Shown one piece after another: positions 10,152 to 17,799 of a stretch of DNA of 24,033 bases; position 1 is the stretch's first letter; each line of letters opens with the position of its first letter. Location of the stretch: assembly GCA_013115125.1 (NCBI GenBank), contig JABANN010000513.1:1-24033 (forward strand). The letters run 5' to 3'. The position numbers were made by a program, and so were the translations under genes. This DNA is from Perkinsus olseni. Lineage: Eukaryota > Perkinsozoa > Perkinsida. The notes beneath the pieces are model-generated. The model saw only the letters and a program-made list of their open reading frames with translations, searched no databases and was not told the DNA's origin.

Positions 10152-11758
10152 TCAAAGGCCGACTCCGATGAATCGGAAATCTTGGACGACCAAGCCGAGT
10201 TTCCGCAGCCTCTCTCCTGATCATGGAAATAATTAAACATGAATCGCTTCGCTCCGCCTACCAACGGTCTCAGCCTTCGTGCCACCCTCCTGTGCTGCCG
10301 AGGGGGGTAGGAGGATCTCCATCTCGTAGAGGGTATCTTCAGCTCGCATCTTGGCCATCTTACCTGCGCGCACTCGAAAGAATATCTTTTCCCTTCCGAG
10401 CTCGTACTCTACCATCGAGAATCTTATCCATAACTTTTTCCGGCAGTTCCTTCCCTTCACTGGACGCCAGATGAGCTGCCCTCCCAATCTGCCGCTCCGC
10501 CTCGACCACATCTACAGCAGACCCACCCTACCACTCCCCCCTTGGCCTGCCCTCCTACCCTCAGGGACGTCCTCTGTCTTGATGTACCTCGGCCGCTTGG
10601 CCACTACTTGCATGGCCAGGACTTTGCCGATAAACGCCACAGTATCATCGTCGAGAGGGGCGCTCTCCTAGAGGACGACGCCCGATAGGAGAGGCCGTTG
10701 TTCATGACAACTTACCCCGCTCCGCCCGATGAGTACGAGGCTCGCCAGCTTGCCGACATCTCGCGACTGCAGCGAGTTAACGGCCGAATGGACGTAGTGG
10801 AAAATCCGGGCGTCAGAGCCACCTTCAGAAGGCGCGCGTTCGACCAGTCATTCCGAGGTCGTCCCCTACCAGTCTGCCCGTCCATAGTGGCTATCCGTCG
10901 AACACCAATGTTCTCCCCGAGGACTGAGCTGATCTCTAGCAGGGCGTCGCTAACCTTCAAACTCTGCAACTCCTGCTGCTGCTCGGGGCCATCCTCAGAG
11001 GCAGGGACGTCGCACTTGACCGGCCTGGTGATGCCCACGATGCTCTTCTACCATACGAAGAGGCTCTCACCCTCTGAGGTGTCCATCCGATAGGAGAGTC
11101 TCTACCTCCCCACTACGAAGGTGGGGCACCTCGGCAACCAGCCCGGCCAGGGTGTGGGCAAACCGAACGAGGAGAGGGGTCCGACCGACAAAGTCTGTCT
11201 CGCATGACATCTGAAAAGGGACGATCCCAACCAGCCCCCCTCGGCCGCCCTACTACCTCAACCAGGGCCCCGTAGTGACCACTCACAGCAGCAGCGACCA
11301 CTCCCTCTGCGGCCTGATCAAGGACGACTAGGGCTGTATCCGAGAGGAGCTAGGGCCATACTCGACGGAAGGTCTTCTCGCTGGCCGACTGTATCCCCCT
11401 CTTCTTCAGCCACGTCATGGCCCTATCGATGTCGCCACCTGAGGCCCAACCCCCACCGTCGCTGCGCGCCAACCCTACGCCCTACCCTCATCCACCAGAG
11501 CATCTCGGCACTTGCTGATGGAGGCTCCGGTACGCTTCCGGAGCTCTTGCACCTACCCACAGACGCTCAGGACGACTACGCCCGCCAACACGGGCGCCCA
11601 GGCTGCAGAGGAACCCCCGCCAACCAGACCACTACCAAGGCCATGTTGGGCTTATATGCTTGCCCAGCAGCCCCGACAGAGAAGGTTCGTCGGCCGAGTC
11701 CCGAAAGCTTTGATGACAGCACAGCTGGGGAGAAGCTGATGACTTTTGTCGAGAGCAT
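10152..11758 (-). CDS. TSFM: organellar elongation factor Ts
   Basis: EF-Ts recharges EF-Tu with GTP in bacterial-type translation, here presumably in the mitochondrion. Eleven exons joined by introns of 45-83 nt stay in phase and give about 366 residues. Motifs: the presequence-like start MLSTKVISFSPAVLSSK, then YKPNMALVQELRKRTGASIS (UBA-like domain), GGDIDRAMTWLKKRG, EGVVAAAVSGHYGALVE, SCETDFVGRT (the EF-Tu contact loop, usually SETDFVAR), GENIGVRR, FIGKVLAMQVVAKRPRYI, KTEDVPEDVV, MDKILDGKMAK and TVGERLRKLGLVVQDF. An in-frame upstream ATG at 11869 would add a hydrophobic leader, so the true start is open. It lies immediately downstream of a small orphan gene on the same strand. Confidence 0.9.
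10235..10257 (-). repeat. M3 copy, EF-Ts last intron
   Basis: GCGGAGCGAAGCGATTCATG lies 4 nt from the 5' splice site of intron 10217-10261, sense. Confidence 0.85.
10527..10537 (-). repeat. M2-like core, EF-Ts intron
   Basis: GGAGTGGTAGG inside intron 10512-10558. Only the core is kept. Confidence 0.45.
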
Positions 11759-11885
11759 TGAAGGAGAGATAGAGCTAACGATGAATGCAGGAAGGAGGCC
11801 TGGACGCAAGATGATTAGAATGATGACAAAATGCAAACTATGATTGAGAACTTGATTAGTAACTTTCAATCATGATGATGATAGC

Positions 11886-12607
11886 TCATCCCGGCGAGGC
11901 AAGAGCTTCCAAGGACCCCTCCTCAACTGCCTCCGCCCTCCGCTTCCTCCGCCTCTTTTTATTGGTATGTTCATCATCGACCGCTGCGTCAGAGCTAAGT
12001 ACCGTGCAAACCCTATCGTACCACCGATATCTGCAGGAAACCATCAGGAACCTACATTCAGAACCTTCCTACATCTCCTGGTCCTCGGCAGTCGGCGAGG
12101 GCATGGCGCTCGGCTCCAGTAGGGACGACAATTTAGGTGCCTTCGCTACCAACTCTCGAGGGCGCAGACTTCCCAACTCCAGCTGACGAAGGGCCAATCT
12201 CCCTGTACGACCAACAAGAGGCAATACCGTCACTGCGCCACGAAATTACCTAATCGTATGATCTTCCGCCTGGCCACCGCCTCCTTCTCCTTCTGCCTCT
12301 CGGCCCTTCTATTCGCCTTGGCCGCCTGCTTGCCCTCATACCATCGCAGTACCTCACCCTCATTACACGGGTCGGCTATGTCTGAACACCAACCTCAGGG
12401 GAGAGGTACATCCCCCCCATGACGGAGTACTCACCATCAGGCAGGCTACTCAGCCTCCACAAGGCTCTCTTTGCCTTAGCCAGTACTGGGTCGAGGGAGG
12501 CTTCATCGTTATCGAGCATCCGACGTGACGTATACTTTTTCCGTACCACTCCTTTCGTAACCTCCATCTGCTGCGCTGTAGTCGGTGGCAGTAGTAGAGT
12601 CGCACAT
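11886..12607 (-). CDS. small basic protein of unknown function
   Basis: Not recognised. Five exons (12607-12562, 12485-12435, 12381-12250, 12202-12073, 12030-11886) keep phase through four introns of 42-76 nt and encode about 167 residues, starting MCDSTTATDYSAADG after an in-frame stop. The protein is helical and charged (AKANRRAERQKEKEAVARRK) and has a strong nuclear-localisation-like cluster near the C-terminus (NKKRRRKRRAEA). Intron 1 carries an M2 copy and intron 3 an M4 copy. The stop is only about 130 bp from the EF-Ts start. Conserved phase and intron form suggest a real gene; a nuclear location is inference. Confidence 0.55.
12235..12247 (-). repeat. M4 copy, flush at 5' splice site of orphan-gene intron
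   Basis: The intron 12203-12249 begins GT then AATTTCGTGGCGC, with no spacer. Confidence 0.9.
12541..12561 (-). repeat. M2 copy, 5' end of orphan-gene intron 1
   Basis: The intron 12486-12561 starts GTTACGAAAGGAGTGGTACG, so the repeat supplies the 5' splice site. Confidence 0.85.
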
Positions 12608-12889
12608 GAGCCATCAAGTCCCGCTCCCAGAGTGGTCTGAGATAGCCTTGACTCCTGGACAGCCCATCGAGCCAGTCTGGTCCGCTACCTGTCCGTTCAC
12701 GTTCGCAGCACAAGCTGAGAATCTTCTGATTATTACGGGCGTGATTGTGGGAGCTAGAGGTGTCAGAAAAGGCCTCAACATGTCCTGACCCCCAACCCCA
12801 TTGAGTATTTCCAACCGCAACTCTCAGCATACAACGTAGAAACTCGATAAAGATACGACAGACACTCAAGGACGACACAGAAGGATCCC

Positions 12890-15877
12890 TTAATGGCTGC
12901 TCTCGTATCTGCCAAGACACCACCCGTATGAGACCAGGATCGCCTCAGCCCTCCGATAGTACAGACGCCGTTGCTTCTCCCATTCCTTGTGGAGCTTCTT
13001 GAACGCACTCTTGGTCAGCTTCTCCCCGGCAGCATCGTGAGTCGGGATGCCATTCTCGTCAAACTGGGAGTACTTGTCGGTTTGATCTGAGGCAAGTACC
13101 GAGCTGATAGGGGGCCTCTGGGGTGCCTTGCCTACTACCCTTGAACATATCCTGAGGGCGGATCTTCTTCTTGGCCTCCTTCTCTGCCAACTGAGCTGCC
13201 TGGGCTTCCTTGCGAGATCGCCTACAGGGAACACGCCGGTTAACGCAATCGGTGGTGGTGGAAGATCGTCAGAAGAAGCCGCCTTCGGCCCTCCTCCAAC
13301 CGGCCATGCGAGCCACTTTCTTGGTCTAGGGGTTCGTCCCTACCGTCCACTGATAGACCTACCCGGCGTGCTTTCCCTCGGTCTTCTTCAAGCCACTCTC
13401 TTTGAGAGTGACCGTAAGATTGCAAGCCAGATCGCCAGGAGTAGAGTCCTTGTCCACGACGAAGTAGCCGACGCGCTCGAACTGGAAGGTTTCCATCGGC
13501 TGAGGGAGAAGGGGTGATCGAGACAAGAGGAGAGGAGTGCTCACCTTAGCCTCGGCCATGGCGGGCTCGAAGTAGGCCTTGTACTCTCGAAGACTATTGG
13601 GGTTCAACGTGGATAACCAGGCTGAAATCAACTGATAGAAAAACCGTAAAATCTCATTTTCTATTACCATCCTTATCGGCCTCGTTAGTCTCCACCTCGC
13701 CAGTGCCAGGTACCATCGAAGCCTCTTCTTCAGAGGTAGCACCCTCGTCTGAGCGGAAGCGCGTGGACCACATGACCGCGCGCCACGAAATTGCTTACCG
13801 GTGGGAGTAGATTCGGGCAACAATAGATTCTCGTACCAGTTAACCGTGCCTCGAACAACATCCTCATTAGTCTCCTCAGCGTCGACCGCCTACGATTTAC
13901 GAAAGGAGTGGTACGGACGCATACACATGGCCGAGCTGCTACCCAGTGGATGACACCCTTGACGTCCTTAGGCAGGCTGCCTTCACCGTGAAGGGACTCC
14001 GGATCATGACTGCAAATTACGACGCCCTCTGGGGTGACCCGCTCGGCCTTGATGACGTAACCATAACGCAGCTTGACCTAATTTCGTGGCGCGTGACGGT
14101 GAAATCAAACATCTTTCTTCCGCCTGTTCTACCTTTCCACCGAGAGAAAGCCTCTTGAATCCCTCGGGAGGGTCTATGCGGAAGTCACTGGACTCGATCA
14201 CCAAACGGTTGCGCAAATATAATTTCCGGGAGCCTGAAAGATATCCTTGTGAAAATCTTCACTGTGCGCACCACCCGACAAGACACGCTTATCCGAATTG
14301 CTACTATCAAGTGCCAGCTTCAACCTAAGATACGTTCGAGTTTATTACCAGCCTCAGGCATCCCTGGGTGGTTGGGAGCTTCGACTTCGATACGCTGAAT
14401 AAAAAAAGAACTTCTTAGCGGAGCGAAGCAGCCCGGCCGGAGGTACCTCATCATCAGCCATGGTCTCAATATAGATCTTAACAGGATCTACCACGCACAT
14501 TCGGCGATTGGAGTTGGCCTGCGAGAAAGATACTCAGTTGCCAAGCTAGGTCGACCCAGACCGACCTCAAGATCCTCCCGGATGCATTCGTCCAGCAGAA
14601 CGCTGTCTATGGTACTGAGACTAGTCGACACCCCAACCTTCTGGCAGAAGGTCCGGAGGGCCTTCGGGGTCACACCGCGGCGCCTCATACCGGAGATGGT
14701 GGGCATCCTAGGGTCATCCCAACCTCTCACGGAATCTAAAGATACGCGATGTGAGAATTTCGTGGCGCAGTGGAGGCTCCCGTATTACGAGAATTGACCA
14801 ACTTCAGCAGCTTCCGTTTGCTCATGATAGTGTTGGTCACTTGCAGCCTCGCAAACTCATACTGGTGAGGCTCAGAAGGGACCGGCAGATGGGCGATGAA
14901 CCTATCAAAATTCCATACCACACCATCACCTACTCCCACCAGCCAATCCTACCAGTCGTATAGCTCCCTATGGTTCTCGAACTCCAAAGTACATATGGAA
15001 TGAGTGATGTGTTCAATGGCATCCTCCTGGCCATGGGCAAAATCGTAGAGCGGGTAGATGCACCACTTCTTGCCGGTGCGGTGATGCTCTTTGTGAAGTA
15101 TCCGGTACATCGGGGGGTCCCTCATGTTCATGTTAGGCGAGCTCATGTCAATCTTGGCTCGCAGGAGAGCCTCTCCTTCCTTAAACTTGCCGTCCCTCAT
15201 CTCTCTGAAGAGTCGGAGGTTCTCCTCGGGCGTCTGGTCCCGGCAGGGGGAGTTGGTGCCGGGGGTATTGATGTTGCCACGGTTGATTCTGATCTGTTCT
15301 GGGGTCTGGAGGTCCACGTAGGCCTCTCCCTTGTTAATGAGATACTCGGCCCACTCGTACCTGAGGGGGGCTTTCGAGGAGGAGGTGAAGGAGGAGTGGT
15401 ACTACAGCTGGTCAAAATAAGACGATGCGAAGAAGAGGTTGTCGCCCCAGTCGAACCTGGAGGGATGAAGGCTGCGGAGGTTCGATTCCCAGGAAAGGCA
15501 TTACCCCAGCCACTTGACATCCTCCTGGATGCTCCTCACATACTCATCACTCTCAGCGCTAGGGTTAGTATCATCAAACCTGTATCCGACAATCCCGTGA
15601 AATGCCAGAATCGACCTAAGATACTCCTACCTCAGATGGCAAGTACCACCGTACTGCTTAGCCAAGCCAAAGTTAAGGCAAATACTCTTGGCATGACCGA
15701 TATGAAGGTAGCCGTTGGGCTCAGGGGGGAATCTTGTAACGATGGACTTACCATGGCACCTGGCAGGTTAACCTGTATCAAGCCAGCTTGATAAAGATAC
15801 TACTACCTTCCCCCAGGGGCCAGGTCCTGGTCGATGGCGGTTTGGATGAAGTTCTTCCCTGCGGGCTCAGTGGACAT
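12890..15877 (-). CDS. QARS: glutaminyl-tRNA synthetase with C-terminal CysRS-type tail
   Basis: GlnRS charges tRNA-Gln. Seventeen exons stay in phase and give about 674 residues. Class I signatures are clear: [17 protein letters not shown] (HIGH), [69 protein letters not shown] (KMSKS) and [18 protein letters not shown]. The beta-barrel anticodon domain follows ([27 protein letters not shown]). The usual eukaryotic N-terminal RNA-binding domain is absent; the start [12 protein letters not shown] resembles bacterial GlnRS. The last two exons add a segment like the eukaryotic CysRS C-terminus ([34 protein letters not shown]). The stop is the first in frame and the last few residues are uncertain. 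The introns carry copies of all four repeat families. Confidence 0.9.
13771..13792 (-). repeat. M4 copy with extended match, GlnRS intron
   Basis: In intron 13749-13798. It shares the 20-mer TTTCGTGGCGCGCGGTCATG with the transferase intron at 20601. Confidence 0.9.
13896..13916 (+). repeat. M2 copy, inverted, near 3' end of GlnRS intron
   Basis: In intron 13890-13942. It shares TTACGAAAGGAGTGGTACGG with the orphan-gene intron copy, in opposite orientation to its gene. Confidence 0.85.
14080..14093 (+). repeat. M4 copy, inverted, flush at 3' splice site of GlnRS intron
   Basis: On the gene strand the intron 14078-14132 ends CGCGCCACGAAATT followed by AG. Confidence 0.9.
14320..14333 (-). repeat. 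M1 copy (exact), 5' end of GlnRS intron
   Basis: GTATCTTAGGTTGA forms the first 14 nt of the 100-nt intron 14234-14333, so it supplies the 5' splice site itself. Confidence 0.9.
14414..14429 (+). repeat. M3 copy, inverted, GlnRS intron
   Basis: CTTAGCGGAGCGAAGC on the + strand within the - strand intron 14395-14446. Confidence 0.8.
14756..14768 (+). repeat. M4 copy, inverted, GlnRS intron
   Basis: Central in intron 14736-14788, opposite to the gene. Confidence 0.85.
15390..15402 (+). repeat. M2-like copy, inverted, GlnRS intron
   Basis: GGAGGAGTGGTAC on the + strand. On the gene strand the intron 15361-15405 begins GTAGTACCACTCC. Confidence 0.65.
15611..15624 (-). repeat. M1 copy (one change), GlnRS intron
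   Basis: GTATCTTAGGTCGA lies 6 nt inside the intron 15580-15630, in sense orientation. Confidence 0.9.
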
Positions 15878-16026
15878 CAGTGCCGATAGAATTCGATGGC
15901 GAGGGAGTATGGCTACGGTAGTAAGCAGCAAAACTATCGATGGTAGGGAGCTCTGATAGGCCGTTGAGGAAACGTAAGATTGAGCAAGTGGGGCAAGATT
16001 TATCGCTTGGCTCAAGCAGATTGTAA
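15878..16026. promoter_or_regulatory. shared divergent 5' region of GlnRS and EngB genes
   Basis: Only 149 bp separate the two start codons, so both 5' UTRs and any promoters overlap here. It holds two ATCGATGG-like words on opposite sides of a short TAGTAAG segment. No TATA box is evident. Confidence 0.5.
16006..16016 (+). other. possible relict spliced-leader 3' end
   Basis: CTTGGCTCAAG equals the last 11 nt of the dinoflagellate/Perkinsus spliced leader as I recall it. It lies 10 nt before the EngB ATG on the sense strand. The bases upstream do not match the rest of the leader, so it may be chance. Confidence 0.35.
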
Positions 16027-17177
16027 ATGCCTCGCTCTCGTGTGGCGGTGTCCTCTGTTAGTAAGGGGGCGGCTGCCCGGCCGCCGCAGACCTTCCTCGC
16101 TCGACCTTTCGTACCTCTGGACGTGGTGAAGTCAGGAGTACTGTGGAATCTTAGAGACCAAGTTCAGCCAGGTCCGACCTAAGATACGCCATTACGCAGC
16201 CGAAAGATTCCTCCTCAGAGCCATCTTGTACCACCAGTGCCTCCTTTCTACGGCATCTCGAAGGGGCTGATGAGTTCTTCCGTAGGAGCATCGCCGCCCA
16301 CCCTGTCCTCGTCCGACAGAGCCTTCACCGACTGCAGCTGGGCCACGGCATACCAACAGTAGTAATTCTCGGAAGGAGGAGGTCATCCCCATCAGCAGGT
16401 CGCCTTCTGTGGCCGCTCTAATGCTGGCAAATCAAGCCTTGTTAATGGGCTGTTGTTTGGCCGCCAGGTAAGGCAGTACCGCTTCTTCACCGCTTCTCAG
16501 GGCCCTTCAGGTGGCTCGGGCCTCGAAGACTCCTGGCCGAACGAGGCAGCTGTTCACGTTCGAAGTTGGTCGGGATGAGCATCTTAAGGAAGGGAAGGGG
16601 AGACCTCTGCGGATAGTCGACCTCCCTGGGTGGGTCTAGCGGGGCGGGTGTGGTCTAGAGGGTGGTGGCGCAGGCTTGGATTTGCCAAGGGTATTGACGC
16701 TGAGCAGAAGGCTGAGTGGAGGGCACTGGTGGGGGAGTACATGGAAAGAGCGGATAACCTACGCTTAGTTGTAACTCCTATACCACACTTCCCCCGCTTC
16801 GTTGAGGATAGGGGCTTGGTAGGTGTCGTTAATAGACGTTATTGAAGGCGTCAAGTCGACTGATGAGTATCTTTGGAAGTTGATAACGAGGTCAATGGAG
16901 AACCGCAACGTTTTAGAGGAAGGGCCGCCACCACCGAGGTAGTAACGGAAGATACGCGTATCTTACACTATGGCAAGATACAGGTTAACCTAAGATACTA
17001 AAGGATGCGTATCTTAGGTTGATGGTGGTCTTAACCAAAGTAGATAGAGTAAAAGCAACTACTCTACATGAAGAGGTGTCATCGATATTATCGAGAATAG
17101 AATATTGGCAACAGGAGTTCAACGTAATAGGGGAGGAGGGGCATGTCGACCATCCGGTCGCTAGGGAACTGATCTAA
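16027..17177 (+). CDS. EngB/YihA-type ribosome-assembly GTPase, probably mitochondrial
   Basis: EngB GTPases help assemble bacterial-type large ribosomal subunits; eukaryotic forms (GTPBP8) act in mitochondria. Seven exons (16027-16171, 16219-16358, 16399-16467, 16511-16629, 16674-16770, 16823-16938, 17018-17177) sum to 281 codons plus stop. Motifs: FCGRSNAGKSSLVNGL (G1 P-loop with EngB context), RASKTPGRTRQLFTFEV (G2), RIVDLPGLGFAKG (G3), AEWRALVGEYMERADNLRLV, SLIDVIEGVKSTDEYL and VVLTKVDRV (G4). The N-terminus is rich in Arg, Ala and Ser with few acids, consistent with a mitochondrial presequence. Its first and last introns carry M1 copies, and the last exon begins inside an M1 copy. Confidence 0.88.
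16174..16187 (-). repeat. M1 copy, inverted, EngB intron 1
   Basis: CCGACCTAAGATAC begins 2 nt after the 5' splice site of intron 16172-16218, opposite to the gene. Confidence 0.85.
16939..17017 (+). repeat. EngB last intron made of stacked M1 copies and inverted repeats
   Basis: This 79-nt intron contains the 16-bp palindrome AAGATACGCGTATCTT (16949-16964), an AAGATAC word (16975), an inverted M1 copy (16985-16998) and a direct M1 copy (17009-17022). The last two form 12-bp arms around a 10-nt loop. The 3' splice site is the internal TTAG|GT of the last copy. Confidence 0.85.
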
Positions 17178-17799
17178 CTATCACACCCTCGTCCCGGTCA
17201 CTAGGAGTTCCCTTCGGTCGAAGGAGCCTCTTGTAAATTGTGGGGTAACCGGCAATCGATTAATTTTGGTAACATCACGCTGGCTATAGGCGTCCATAAG
17301 AGAGCCCGGAGAACTGCCCTTCACCTTCCCCGATCTATGCCGTGACATCTTGTTCACTAAGCAACCTTCCAATTGGATTATTACCAGCGTCTTGTGCATT
17401 ATTCACGAGTTGTCCCCTCCGCTTGGAGGAGGCTCCTGTGTAACCATTCGGGGTAACCGGTAAAGTATCACCATTGTTACCAACCGATTATTGACATCAT
17501 CCCTTAGTCTGCACAACAGTGCTCGGCCAAACTCCTCCGATTCAGAACATATGTTGATGCTGGGTTGCCTTCTCTCAGCTCTCCTTCTGGCCCCACGTCC
17601 ATTGTGTGAGTGCACAGGACGGTCATGGCATGCCGGAACTTCGGGCGGCCTTAGTAGAGGCTATGGATCGGCGGTACTGGAAGAAGGAGAAGGCCAAACC
17701 CAATTGACCATCGACATGGACCGTTTCTTGCCTTTCTCTTCTCTTTCGAGTTCACTGGGGTCACCACCAGCAAGGCAGTTTGTTTTTGCTGTTACCGTT
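17178..17799 (+). other. EngB 3' flank and carrier 5' flank with repeated GGGGTAACCGG
   Basis: GGGGTAACCGG occurs at 17242-17252 and again at 17450-17460, with further GTAAC/GTTAC words near 17269, 17438 and 17474. Inverted GAGGCTCC/GGAGCCTC words lie near each copy. The frame before the carrier start is open back to an ATG at 17491, which would give an unusual N-terminal extension. I read the region as untranslated leader/promoter, with the extension as an alternative. Confidence 0.45.

Noticed and set aside
10233-10511. - strand frame with VEYELGREKIFFRVRAGKMA, resembling a myosin motor end
   Set aside because: Splicing 10364-10412 gives the EF-Ts sequence MDKILDGKMAK in phase with exons on both sides. 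The myosin likeness comes from reading through an intron.
12450-12923. 157-residue - strand frame between GlnRS and the orphan gene
   Set aside because: It crosses the proposed orphan exon 1 in another frame, has no recognisable motif, and joins neither neighbour in phase.
15197-15520. Ser/Thr/Pro-rich - strand frame and the long + strand frame over 14970-15791
   Set aside because: Both overlap strongly conserved GlnRS exons read in the proper frame.
16230-16440. Protein-like - strand frame (ENYYCWYAVAQLQSVKAL...)
   Set aside because: The + strand gives a fully phase-consistent EngB GTPase with G1, G3 and G4 motifs through the same bases, so this is an antisense shadow.
17491-17799. Longer carrier start at 17491
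   Set aside because: The open frame upstream lacks carrier features and would add about 103 residues before the first helix; 17800 starts close to the carrier domain. Kept only as an alternative.
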